Below are positions 55,827-64,000 of a stretch of DNA of 64,000 nt, piece after piece. Each line of letters opens with the position of its first letter. Positions within the stretch are counted from its first letter, which is position 1. Under the pieces are notes generated by a model. The model saw nothing but the letters and a program-made list of their open reading frames with translations, searched no databases and was not told where the DNA came from. Position numbers and translations under genes: made by a program. Origin of the DNA: Gammaproteobacteria bacterium. GTDB taxonomy: Bacteria; Pseudomonadota; Gammaproteobacteria; Pseudomonadales; Pseudohongiellaceae. The stretch is from assembly GCA_030831165.1 (NCBI GenBank), contig JAURLP010000009.1, positions 1 through 64,000 of the forward strand. Reading direction: 5' to 3'.

Positions 55827-56163
55827 CTCTTTACTACTTTTTAAAACACTTTTTTTTATTTTTAAGTTATTCTTCCATAGAATTCTGGTGTAATTGTGTG
55901 GATGCATATAAACACATGTTAAAGACTCTCGGCTCTGGCATCCGTGCCTAAGATGTTTTCTTAACGCCCGCACTTTTCCACCCCGAATGTTCGTTAAAGT
56001 ACATAAATTTATAACATCAAATAAAAATATAACCGCGTCATGAGCGCAGCACAGACAAGGCAATAATTAAATTTATTGAAGATGCACACGCCGAATGTAT
56101 GTAACTGAATTAAATTTATTTGTTAACGAAGCATGAGCAAGCGCAATAGCAGAAAACATTGAA
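55827..56163. other. Intergenic region between yqeY and dnaG
   Basis: About 337 bases, AT-rich, without a supportable gene or RNA. It contains a repeated AATTAAATTTATT (about 56065 and 56112) and a poly-T stretch after the yqeY stop that could help termination. No LexA box was recognised. A dnaG promoter probably lies here but is not clear. Confidence 0.45.
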
Positions 56164-57942
56164 ATGGCAGGATTCATCCCACAATCTTTTATCGACGATC
56201 TTCTTTCACGAGCAGACATAGTGGATGTTGTAGGAGCTTGTGTCACCCTCCGCAAAACAGGCAAAAATTATAGTGGGCTTTGCCCTTTTCATCAGGAAAA
56301 AACACCATCTTTTTCAGTTGAGCCCGATAAGCAGTTTTATTATTGTTTTGGTTGCGGCAAAGGCGGCAATGCTATCGGTTTTGTCATGGATTACGAGAAC
56401 ATTGATTACCCCCAAGCAATAGAGTCTCTTGCAAACAGTATGGGTCTCGAAGTACCAAGGGAAGAGTCTGCACAGTTACAGCAACAACGGGAAAAAAACC
56501 AAGAGCTACATGATATCTTGCAAAAGGCGTCAAGCTATTATCAACAACAGCTACGCCGTCATCCTGATAAAGATTCTGTTATCAAATATCTAAAAAACCG
56601 AGGATTAAGTGGCGAAATAGCACGTGATTTTCGACTTGGTTTTGCACCACCGGGGTGGCAAAATTTACTCGAAGAGCTTGGTAACACGGCAGCCGCCAAA
56701 AAAAACTTGCTCGATGCAGGTTTCTTAATTGAAAACCCTGAAAACAAACGGCATCCTATCTACGACCGTTTCAGAAATCGCATTATGTTCCCAATCCGTG
56801 ATCAGCGTGGCCGGGTCATCGCTTTTGGTGGACGAGTCATTGGTGATGACAAACCTAAATATCTTAACTCTCCTGAAACTCCAGTTTTTCATAAAGGAGA
56901 AGAGCTGTATGGGCTTTATGAAGCCAAGCAAAGAGTGCGAAAACTGGAACGCATCTTAATAGTAGAGGGTTATATGGATGTCATTGCCTTGGCTCAAAAT
57001 GACATAAATTATTGTGTTGCAACTTTGGGAACGGCGACCTCCACTTCGCATCTAAAAAGATTATTTAAGTTAGTCCCTGAAATTGTTTTCTGCTTCGACG
57101 GTGATAATGCAGGCCGCGATGCAGCCTGGCGAGCATTACAACAAGCGCTACCCCTCATGGAGGATGGCCGTAGCGCCCGTTTTTTATTTTTACCAGATGG
57201 AGAAGATCCAGATAGTCAGGTTAGAAAAATTGGCTCTAAAGCCTTTGTTGATTCAATTACTAAAGCAACTCAATTAGCGGAATTCTTTTTTGAAAACCTG
57301 TGTTCTCAAGTCGATATGGATTCTCTTGAAGGCAGGGCTAAACTGGGAACTATTGCGATGCCCCTAATTAAGCTCTTTCCCGATGGCTTATTACGTCGGC
57401 TGATACTTGACCAGCTTGCCAAGACCACCGGCGTTGATCTAGTTACCTTGAATAAAATGAGTGGAACTTCCATCTCAGCCGGGGAGTTACACCCTTATGC
57501 ACCAAAGCATGCACCTTCTGAGCCAACCGTTCCTGTTAAACCACATCCAGACACTAGCAATTCAACAACTCGCAATAAATCGACTCATTCCGCCTGCAAA
57601 AAAGCTGTTAACCTAATCCTGCTTAAACCTGGAATTGTTAACAGTATTGAGGTAGATGACACAGCTATCAAACAATTAAAAAGCAATGACATCGATTTAC
57701 TGTTTGAAGTGATTGACCTAGCAAAAAAATTTCCTACCAACAGTACACACGAACTCCTGGGAAGGGTTTATGACACCCCGATAGGTTCTCAATTAATACA
57801 ATTACAAGACCGTGAACAAATTACGCCACCTACTGGTATTGAAAAAGAATTTAAAGAAATTATGCAATATTTAGCCAAAATAGCAGAGCGAGAAGCGCTT
57901 ATCGCTAGAGGCAAGCAAACCTTTGCAGCAAAAAAATTGTGA
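56164..57942 (+). CDS. dnaG: DNA primase
   Basis: Makes RNA primers at replication forks. The zinc-binding CHC2 domain has Cys40-x2-His43-x17-Cys61-x2-Cys64 (CPFHQEKTPSF, YYCFGCGKGG). The RNA polymerase/Toprim core has KYLNSPETPVFHKGEELYGL, LIVEGYMDVIAL and CFDGDNAGRDAAWRAL. A linker (about 430-465) and the C-terminal DnaB-interacting helicase-binding domain follow. Length 592 (E. coli 581). Confidence 0.97.
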   Translation: MAGFIPQSFIDDLLSRADIVDVVGACVTLRKTGKNYSGLCPFHQEKTPSFSVEPDKQFYYCFGCGKGGNAIGFVMDYENIDYPQAIESLANSMGLEVPREESAQLQQQREKNQELHDILQKASSYYQQQLRRHPDKDSVIKYLKNRGLSGEIARDFRLGFAPPGWQNLLEELGNTAAAKKNLLDAGFLIENPENKRHPIYDRFRNRIMFPIRDQRGRVIAFGGRVIGDDKPKYLNSPETPVFHKGEELYGLYEAKQRVRKLERILIVEGYMDVIALAQNDINYCVATLGTATSTSHLKRLFKLVPEIVFCFDGDNAGRDAAWRALQQALPLMEDGRSARFLFLPDGEDPDSQVRKIGSKAFVDSITKATQLAEFFFENLCSQVDMDSLEGRAKLGTIAMPLIKLFPDGLLRRLILDQLAKTTGVDLVTLNKMSGTSISAGELHPYAPKHAPSEPTVPVKPHPDTSNSTTRNKSTHSACKKAVNLILLKPGIVNSIEVDDTAIKQLKSNDIDLLFEVIDLAKKFPTNSTHELLGRVYDTPIGSQLIQLQDREQITPPTGIEKEFKEIMQYLAKIAEREALIARGKQTFAAKKL

Positions 57943-58032
57943 ATTATGCAAAAAGCTTGATTTTTTGTATTTTGGCCTTATTTAAGACACATTAAGACCA
58001 AGTAAAAACTAGAATCAAAATAATAGCTTAGT

Positions 58033-58038
58033 TATAAT
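58033..58038 (+). promoter_or_regulatory. Possible -10 box for rpoD
   Basis: Perfect TATAAT 69 bases before the rpoD start, in the 165-base gap after dnaG. No acceptable -35 is seen 16-18 bases upstream, so this is a weak promoter call. Confidence 0.35.
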
Positions 58039-58107
58039 GCAGGGTTAGTCTCCAAGCATCAAATATTCCATCCATTTCACAGGATATATCATAGGTAACT
58101 TAATCAT

Positions 58108-59958
58108 ATGAGCGATATTGGCACTCAACAATCCAGCCTTAAGGCATTGATTGCAAAAGGAAAAGAGCAATCTTACCTAACATATGCGCAAGTGAATGAT
58201 CATTTGCCAGAGTCTATTTCTGATCCCGACCAGGTTGAAGACATCATTCAAATGATTGATGACATGGGCATCAAGGTTTATGAAACCGCTCCTGATGCTG
58301 ATGAATTACTCATGATTGAAAATGAATCAACTGATGAACTTGCTGCTGCAGAAGCTGCAGCTGCGCTTGCTGCGGTAGAAAACGAAGCTGGACGTACAAC
58401 AGACCCTGTTCGTATGTACATGCGAGAAATGGGAACAGTGGAGTTACTGACCCGAGAAGGTGAAATCGTTATTGCCAAACGTATTGAAGAAGGCATCCGT
58501 GAGTTAATGGCAGCCATGGCTTTTTTTCCGGGAACTGTTCAATACATCCTGGACGAATACGCTCTTTATGAAAAAGAAGAACGTAAACTCAGCGATATCC
58601 TGACGGGCTATCTGGACACCACTGACGATGACATTATTCCTGCCACTATTGAAATAGATTCTGAAACGGACGAAGAAGCAGATGATGATGATACTGATGA
58701 AGTTGAAGTCGTCGCCGCTACTGCAGATGAAGATGACGCGAGTACTGGCCCGGATCCTGAAGAAGCAAAGATTCGATTTGCCGAGCTGAAAAAAGCCTAT
58801 GGTGCCAGTGAGCGTGCCCTTAAAAAATATGGCCGCAATCATGAAAAGGGAATCGCTGCCCTAGAAGCCTTGGGTGAAGTCTTCAAATATTTCAAACTGA
58901 TCCCAAAACAATTCGACCCCTTGCTTGAACATGTCAGAGGAATATTAAACCGTATAATGCGGCATGAAAGAAATATTCAAAATCTGGTCGTTCGGACAGG
59001 CAAAATGCCTCGCTCAATTTTTATTAAAGAATTCCCGGGCAATGAAGTTAACCAGAAATGGATTGAGCCTTACTCAAAAGGTAAGCCTTATTCCGAATCC
59101 TTGGCAAAAGTTAAGATCGAAGTAATCAGGGCTCAGCGTAAATTATCTTTAGTTGAATCTGAAACCGGATTAACCATTTCCGAAATCAAAGACATGAACC
59201 GCAAGATGTCTATTGGCGAAGCCAAATCTCGTCGCGCCAAAAAAGATATGGTGGAAGCGAACTTGCGTCTGGTTATTTCAATTGCCAAAAAATACACTAA
59301 CCGAGGGCTGCAATTCCTTGACCTTATCCAGGAAGGTAATATTGGCTTGATGAAAGCGGTAGATAAATTTGAATACCGTCGTGGTTACAAATTTTCTACC
59401 TATGCTACATGGTGGATACGTCAGGCGATTACGCGTTCAATTGCTGACCAGGCTAGAACCATCCGTATCCCTGTTCATATGATTGAAACAATCAATAAAC
59501 TGAACCGTATCTCAAGACAGATGCTGCATGAGAAAGGCCGCGAACCAACTCCAGAAGAACTTGGTGAGCGCATGGAATTATCAGAGGATAAAATCCGCAA
59601 GGTCTTAAAAATTGCTAAAGAACCGATTTCAATGGAAACACCTATTGGTGATGATGAAGATTCACATCTGGGTGATTTTATCGAGGATGCGAATATTGAT
59701 TCACCAGTAGATTCATCTTTGGATGAGGGCCTACGGGAAGCGACTAAAGATGTGCTTGGCAGTCTTACAGCTCGAGAAGCTAAAGTGTTACGCATGCGTT
59801 TCGGTATTGATATGAATACTGATCACACATTGGAAGAAGTGGGCAAACAATTTGACGTAACTCGTGAACGCATTCGACAAATTGAAGCAAAAGCCTTAAG
59901 GAAATTGAGACATCCAAGCCGCTCAGACCACTTAAGAAGCTTCCTGGACGATAATTAA
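58108..59958 (+). CDS. rpoD: RNA polymerase sigma-70 factor
   Basis: Primary sigma factor, 616 residues (E. coli 613). Region 1.1 at the start ([27 protein letters not shown]), region 1.2 [21 protein letters not shown], an acidic non-conserved region (about 185-225, Asp/Glu-rich), region 2 [34 protein letters not shown] and [20 protein letters not shown], region 3, and region 4 [20 protein letters not shown]. Last gene of the rpsU-dnaG-rpoD block. Confidence 0.98.
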   Translation: MSDIGTQQSSLKALIAKGKEQSYLTYAQVNDHLPESISDPDQVEDIIQMIDDMGIKVYETAPDADELLMIENESTDELAAAEAAAALAAVENEAGRTTDPVRMYMREMGTVELLTREGEIVIAKRIEEGIRELMAAMAFFPGTVQYILDEYALYEKEERKLSDILTGYLDTTDDDIIPATIEIDSETDEEADDDDTDEVEVVAATADEDDASTGPDPEEAKIRFAELKKAYGASERALKKYGRNHEKGIAALEALGEVFKYFKLIPKQFDPLLEHVRGILNRIMRHERNIQNLVVRTGKMPRSIFIKEFPGNEVNQKWIEPYSKGKPYSESLAKVKIEVIRAQRKLSLVESETGLTISEIKDMNRKMSIGEAKSRRAKKDMVEANLRLVISIAKKYTNRGLQFLDLIQEGNIGLMKAVDKFEYRRGYKFSTYATWWIRQAITRSIADQARTIRIPVHMIETINKLNRISRQMLHEKGREPTPEELGERMELSEDKIRKVLKIAKEPISMETPIGDDEDSHLGDFIEDANIDSPVDSSLDEGLREATKDVLGSLTAREAKVLRMRFGIDMNTDHTLEEVGKQFDVTRERIRQIEAKALRKLRHPSRSDHLRSFLDDN

Positions 59959-59979
59959 GCAAGACTAGTATGAACCTCC

Positions 59980-60009
59980 GGGGCGCACTATAATGCGCCC
60001 CTTCTTTTT
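59980..60009 (+). terminator. Rho-independent terminator after rpoD
   Basis: Perfect eight-base stem GGGGCGCA / TGCGCCCC around a six-base loop, followed by TTCTTTTT, 22 bases after the rpoD stop. Confidence 0.92.
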
Positions 60010-60079
60010 GGGAAATCTTTGAAAAGGCATCAAGCTAAGCCATAATCCAAGATTTTAAGCACCTAGCGAAGATTAAAAA

Positions 60080-60156
60080 GGGCCCATAGCTCAGTTGGTT
60101 AGAGCAGTCGACTCATAATCGATTGGTCGTAGGTTCAAGTCCTACTGGGCCCACCA
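60080..60156 (+). tRNA. tRNA with CAT anticodon, most like tRNA-Ile2
   Basis: Seventy-seven bases with an encoded CCA. The acceptor stem GGGCCCA/TGGGCCC is perfect. D arm GCTCAGTTGGTTAGAGC; anticodon stem GTCGA/TCGAT with loop CTCATAA; T arm GTAGG/CCTAC with TTCAAGT. The body (GACTCATAATCG, TTGGTCG, GGTTCAAGTCC) resembles E. coli tRNA-Ile2, whose CAT is changed to lysidine-AT by TilS to read AUA, more than elongator tRNA-Met. Identity by anticodon alone would be Met, so Ile2 is inferred. Located after the rpoD terminator. Confidence 0.9.
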
Positions 60157-60262
60157 TTTAACGCCATCAGATCCCTCGATAGAAAAAAATTATTATAACC
60201 CCCTGTTTTTTTTCGTAACTCCACTTATAACACCGGAGCCAATTCTGGTTTATATCTTCGCC

Positions 60263-61090
60263 TTAGTTTTCAACATAAGGCCTTAACGTTTCTATAAGCA
60301 TACTGTATTTCGCTCTGGCGCCAGCGCTGTCGGTATTGGCCATATTTTCAAGCAGAATTCTATATTCATTTCTTAAATCATTCTGATTAAGGTCAACAAT
60401 ATTTAGCATGGCATCCAGCGATGTTTGAAGAGATACTGAACCAGATTCTAATTGCAAGTCGCTATAAACGGCCCAGCCTAACTTAAAATAATCTGTATGT
60501 GTTTTAACGATAGCTTTTGCCCATGAGTCAATTTCTCCGCAATTTCTTCTGGCGCCATCGGCCAAATCTGATTCGGAAAAAAAACGCTTTACCACATACA
60601 AATAAATATCGGTGTACTCTGCATTCTTATACTGATTATTAGCATCAGTACAATTTAAATTAAGCGTTGAACACTTATCTAATCCCTCAAAGATCTCTTT
60701 TAATAAATTAGCTTGATTAGGGCTTAGGTCACCACCATAAACCAAGCATTCTGATTCGTATATATGACCAAGATATTCACAGGATGATGGCCAGCTGTAG
60801 CCCTTTTCTATAAAGTTATCGAGCAACCACTCCATGTTTACTTTATTGAACAGCTTATTTTCAAAATCAAAAACAAAACCGAAGTTGATTAAAAGGCGGC
60901 ATTGTATTTTATTCGCCTCAACCATACTTAATCGATCCATGTACAACTGGGCATTGGCTTGATTACCAGCAGTTAAACTATTCACTACTCTCTGCGCATC
61001 TCCCTGGGAAAAGGCGATATTAGGTCCTGCTACCAGGATCATTAATAAGCCTAATATTGATAAGTAGTGTCTGCTGCTAAGATAGATCAT
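60263..61090 (-). CDS. Secreted protein of unknown function
   Basis: A 275-residue protein with signal peptide (YLSILGLLMILVAGPNIAFSQ). Mature part is largely helical with several cysteines (IQCRLLINFG, SSCEYLG, CLVYGG, KCSTLNLNCTD, RNCGEIDSW), possibly disulfide-bonded. No domain is recognised. It stands alone between the tRNA and putP, on the minus strand. Confidence 0.6.
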   Translation of the reverse strand: MIYLSSRHYLSILGLLMILVAGPNIAFSQGDAQRVVNSLTAGNQANAQLYMDRLSMVEANKIQCRLLINFGFVFDFENKLFNKVNMEWLLDNFIEKGYSWPSSCEYLGHIYESECLVYGGDLSPNQANLLKEIFEGLDKCSTLNLNCTDANNQYKNAEYTDIYLYVVKRFFSESDLADGARRNCGEIDSWAKAIVKTHTDYFKLGWAVYSDLQLESGSVSLQTSLDAMLNIVDLNQNDLRNEYRILLENMANTDSAGARAKYSMLIETLRPYVEN

Positions 61091-61269
61091 GACTGAATTC
61101 TCATGCGCTGAGATAATATGTAGACAATTTAAGCTAAGAGCCCTAAGGGAAATTAAATATATTCCTCTGCCAATGTCAGCAACAAATGCTGCATGTTAAG
61201 AACTACCTTAATAACGAAAAAGACTACACCTTACAAGATTCTATATCAATGAAACTGCTTCTCTTGAAT

Positions 61270-62739
61270 TTAGTTATCTAAAATCTGCTCAACTTCTTTA
61301 AAGCAATCAAGCGTTTGTTTATTTGTCATTGGCTTCAGTAAACTAATTGTGAATATGGCGATTGAAGCCAATAAAAAACCGGGGACTATTTCGTAAAGAT
61401 CAAAAATGCCCCCACTTAAATTAGACCAGACTAGAACTGTTACCGAGCCAACAACCATCCCGGCTAACGCTGACAAGGCGGTCATATTCCGCCAGAATAG
61501 TGAAAATACCAAAACTGGGCCAAAAGAGGCCCCAAAACCCGCCCACGCGTAACTCACTAAATCTAGCACCCTGCTTTCTCTATCAATAGCGATAACCAAA
61601 GCCAATATGGCAATAATCATGACGGCAATACGACTAAGTATTAATAACTCTTTTTCTGAGGCTTTCGGTCTGACAAATACTCGATAGAAATCTTCAGTGA
61701 TAACCGATGACGAAGCCAACAATTGAGAATCAATGGTCGACATTATTGCTGATAGAATCGCTGCCGTGATAACGCCTGCAATCCAGGGATTGAATAATTG
61801 CTGGCTTAGTACAATAAAAACTGTTTCGGGATTTCCCAATGCCTGCTCTCCAAAATAAGCTATCCCTGCCATACCGGTTGCTATTGAACCTGATAAGACT
61901 AGTAGCATCCAAAGCATAGCTATGCGTCTGGCTGATACTAATTTTTGTTTATTCTCTGTCGCCATAAACCGCACCAAAATATGCGGCTGACCTGAATAAC
62001 CGAGCCCCCAAGCCACAAGTGAGATAAAACCTATAGTACTAAGATTGCCAAACAAGCGGATGCTTTCAGGATTAACAACTTGAATTTGCTGCCATACCGC
62101 CCCAATTCCTCCATTACCATGAATCACTGTAATTGGCGCTATTATCAGTGCAGCCAGCATTAAGATTGCTTGAATTGTATCAGTCCAGACAACTGCTAGA
62201 AAGCCTCCGACAAAAGTATAACTGACAATAATAAGCGCTCCGGATATCAATGCCGTGGAATAGTCTATGCCGAAACTGGTTTCGAACAGTATGGCGCCTC
62301 CAACCAAACCTGAAGCCGTATAGAAGGTAAAGAAAAGGAGAATCACCAGCGCTGAAATGACTCGTAATATTTTTGTCTCATCATTAAATCGATTTTCAAA
62401 ATAATCTGGCAAGGTTAAAGAGTTTCTCGCGTGTTCACTATATACGCGTAAGCGTCGAGATATGAAAAACCAATTGCAATAGGCTCCTGAGAGCAAGCCC
62501 ACGCTAATCCATATTTCGCTGAGGCCTGATAAATAAATTGCGCCTGGCAAACCCAGCAGCAACCAACCACTCATGTCAGAAGCGCCAACACTTAGTGCAG
62601 TGACCACAGAGCCCAGCTTACGTCCACCCAATATATAGTCGCCAAGATTGTGAGTGCGCTGATAGGCTGCAACTCCAAGAAATAAAATCAGTATGAGATA
62701 AATAAAAAAAGTAATAAAAAGAGGAGAAGCAAAATTCAT
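61270..62739 (-). CDS. putP: Sodium/proline symporter
   Basis: Na+:solute symporter (SSS) family, 489 residues with about 13 membrane helices. N-terminal GVAAYQRTHNLGDYILGGRKLGSVVTALSVGASDMSGWLLLGLPG has the family Na+-site region with Asp and Ser. FFTFYTASGLVGGAILFE, GGFLAVVWTDTIQAILML and ISAIMSTIDSQLLASSSV are PutP signatures. Length matches E. coli PutP (502). Proline uptake is likely; closely related symporters carry other solutes. No putA in the window. Confidence 0.88.
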   Translation of the reverse strand: MNFASPLFITFFIYLILILFLGVAAYQRTHNLGDYILGGRKLGSVVTALSVGASDMSGWLLLGLPGAIYLSGLSEIWISVGLLSGAYCNWFFISRRLRVYSEHARNSLTLPDYFENRFNDETKILRVISALVILLFFTFYTASGLVGGAILFETSFGIDYSTALISGALIIVSYTFVGGFLAVVWTDTIQAILMLAALIIAPITVIHGNGGIGAVWQQIQVVNPESIRLFGNLSTIGFISLVAWGLGYSGQPHILVRFMATENKQKLVSARRIAMLWMLLVLSGSIATGMAGIAYFGEQALGNPETVFIVLSQQLFNPWIAGVITAAILSAIMSTIDSQLLASSSVITEDFYRVFVRPKASEKELLILSRIAVMIIAILALVIAIDRESRVLDLVSYAWAGFGASFGPVLVFSLFWRNMTALSALAGMVVGSVTVLVWSNLSGGIFDLYEIVPGFLLASIAIFTISLLKPMTNKQTLDCFKEVEQILDN

Positions 62740-62883
62740 AAAAGATTGCCTTGTTAAACACGGCTATTTGATCGCCAGTCTAATTCCATAGCCATGTTAA
62801 ATAAAGGCACCATAAATTTGAATGGAGATTAAATTAACTAACCATTCGTATTTTTTTAAAAGAAACATTCTCAAACAATAGGG

Positions 62884-62889
62884 TATAAT
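62884..62889 (+). promoter_or_regulatory. Possible -10 box for the MFS gene
   Basis: Perfect TATAAT 98 bases before the MFS start in the 247-base region divergent from putP. No clear -35 hexamer was found. Confidence 0.35.
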
Positions 62890-62986
62890 GCCGCGCCTTT
62901 TGAACAATAGGGCAGAAGACTGCTTAATTTGTGGAGCTTTGCCTTTATTTAAATCCAGTCTTTATTGACCCAAAAGCAGTTACCTA

Positions 62987-64000
62987 ATGAACCAACAAGA
63001 ACAGCCTGAAAAAGTTTCTTTATCTTTTATTGCGCTAATGGCAGTTCTGATGTCACTGACTGCAATATCAATTGACGCCATGATGCCTGCTCTGGGTCAA
63101 ATTGGAGAAGATCTGGCTATTCAAAATCCCAATGATGTTCAATTTATCATTTCCAGCTTATTTATAGGGTTAGCAATAGGGATTCTCTTTTTTGGCCCAT
63201 TTGCTGATTCGTTTGGAAGAAAAAAAACAGTCTATCTAGGTATCGGTATATTCCTCTGTGGCTGCCTGGCTTCTATTTTTTCAAACAGTTTTGAAATTAT
63301 GTTGTTTGGCAGAGTCCTTCAAGGTTTTGGTACCGCGTCTTGTCGCATAGCGACGATGTGTATGATTCGTGACAAATTTGAAGGCAATGCGATGGCCAGA
63401 ATTATGTCCTTTATCATGATCATTTTTATACTGAGCCCCGCCTTGGCGCCTTCTCTGGGCCAGATAATCTTGTTATTTGCCCACTGGCGGGTCATTTTCA
63501 TTGTCATGTTTTTCATCGGGATCGGCTCTTTTATATGGCTAGCCGTTGCACAGGAAGAAACTTTAAGACCTGAGAATAGGCACCCCTTTAGAATAAAGCC
63601 TATAATTCATGCTGTACATGAAACCCTAAACAATAGGGTCGCCCGTGGTTATACAATAGCCTCAGGCGTCATTTTTGGAGCGTTTGTAGGTTATCTAAAT
63701 TCGGCCCAGCAAATTCTTCAGGAACAATACGCTTTAGGTGGCTCTTTCGCGATAGTTTTCGGCTTCCTCGCGCTCTCTATAGGCATAGCTTCATTTGCTA
63801 ATTCAAGGTGGGTATATCAATTTGGCATGGAAAGAATCTGCCATACCTCTTTACTGGTGATGGTGGGCGCTACAAGCGTCTTTTTACCAATCAGCCTGTT
63901 CTTCGGCGGAAATCCGCCTCTTTTCTTGCTGCTTCTCTACTTTTCAGTGGTTTTTTTCTGCTGCGGCTTGATGTTTGGCAACTTCAACACTATGGCTATT
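62987..64000 (+). CDS. Bcr/CflA-type MFS drug exporter, 5' part
   Basis: Starts at ATG 62987 (MNQQEQPEKVSLSFIALM) and runs off the window with no stop through residue 338. The drug:H+ antiporter (12-TM, DHA1) pattern includes TAISIDAMMPALGQIGEDL in TM1, motif A GPFADSFGRKKT between TM2 and TM3, FGRVLQGFGTASCRI (motif C-like start of TM4) and SPALAPSLGQII. These resemble Bcr/CflA multidrug resistance transporters. Substrate unknown. Divergent from putP. Confidence 0.85.
   Translation, partial: MNQQEQPEKVSLSFIALMAVLMSLTAISIDAMMPALGQIGEDLAIQNPNDVQFIISSLFIGLAIGILFFGPFADSFGRKKTVYLGIGIFLCGCLASIFSNSFEIMLFGRVLQGFGTASCRIATMCMIRDKFEGNAMARIMSFIMIIFILSPALAPSLGQIILLFAHWRVIFIVMFFIGIGSFIWLAVAQEETLRPENRHPFRIKPIIHAVHETLNNRVARGYTIASGVIFGAFVGYLNSAQQILQEQYALGGSFAIVFGFLALSIGIASFANSRWVYQFGMERICHTSLLVMVGATSVFLPISLFFGGNPPLFLLLLYFSVVFFCCGLMFGNFNTMAI

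Noticed and set aside
1-64000. CRISPR array, prophage, integron or IS element
   Set aside because: No regular direct-repeat/spacer series, transposase, integrase or phage structural gene was found; the only clear nucleotide repeats are the promoter duplication at 9600 and the hairpin at 27291.

Overview
The window is chromosomal DNA from a gammaproteobacterium. Its core gene order follows Pseudomonas closely: aroQ-accB-accC-prmA-(DUF3426)-dusB-fis-purH-purD; crp/vfr beside an osmC gene and trp genes; lptD-surA-pdxA-rsmA-apaG-apaH with divergent amgK-murU; and folB, folK, tsaD, rpsU, yqeY, dnaG, rpoD. The sequence is AT-leaning and rich in small secreted proteins, with a PQQ dehydrogenase, a sulfotransferase, and lipoprotein and export signals. 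By inference this suggests a free-living, probably marine, member of the oligotrophic gammaproteobacteria rather than a Pseudomonas. No plasmid, phage, IS element or CRISPR array is visible.

Layout. 1-3.4 kb: the end of a DsbA/FrnE-like gene, an exported PQQ alcohol dehydrogenase and a membrane-anchored sulfotransferase. 3.4-5.7 kb (minus): phosphohexomutase and galU for sugar nucleotides. 5.8-9.5 kb: fabA-fabB, a stand-alone DsbD N-terminal domain and a CPA2 antiporter. 9.6-19.5 kb: a long plus-strand run, aroQ to coq7, preceded by a tandemly duplicated promoter. 19.5-25.8 kb: a SYLF lipoprotein, osmC, a crp gene broken by one in-frame TGA, then trpC, trpG, trpE and rpe (trpD missing) and a DsbA-family gene. 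26-30 kb: an exported fumarylacetoacetase-fold enzyme, a REP-like hairpin, a LOG gene and the MurU-AmgK cell-wall recycling pair. 30-38 kb: the lptD to cca block. 38-41 kb: pterin/folate genes and tsaD.

41.3-55 kb is an accessory block lying between tsaD and rpsU, which are neighbours in Pseudomonas. It holds mltD, a DUF1554-like protein, three members of an uncharacterised secreted family, a metallo-beta-lactamase-fold protein that has lost most of its metal site, a 13-repeat Sel1 protein, a DUF6152 protein, two tandem paralogues combining helical repeats with a TonB-C-like domain, and an amidohydrolase lipoprotein. Almost all are exported, so the block looks like an envelope or periplasmic function set of unknown purpose.

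55-60.2 kb is the macromolecular-synthesis block rpsU-yqeY-dnaG-rpoD followed by a tRNA with CAT anticodon, most like tRNA-Ile2. 60.2-64 kb holds an unknown secreted protein, putP and the first part of a Bcr/CflA-type MFS exporter that runs off the window.

The most notable points are the nonsense codon in an otherwise well conserved crp, the loss of trpD from a trpE-G-C cluster, the duplicated promoter in front of aroQ-accBC, the predicted lanthanide-type metal site in the PQQ dehydrogenase, and the secreted accessory block with its dead-looking MBL protein and TonB-C paralogues.
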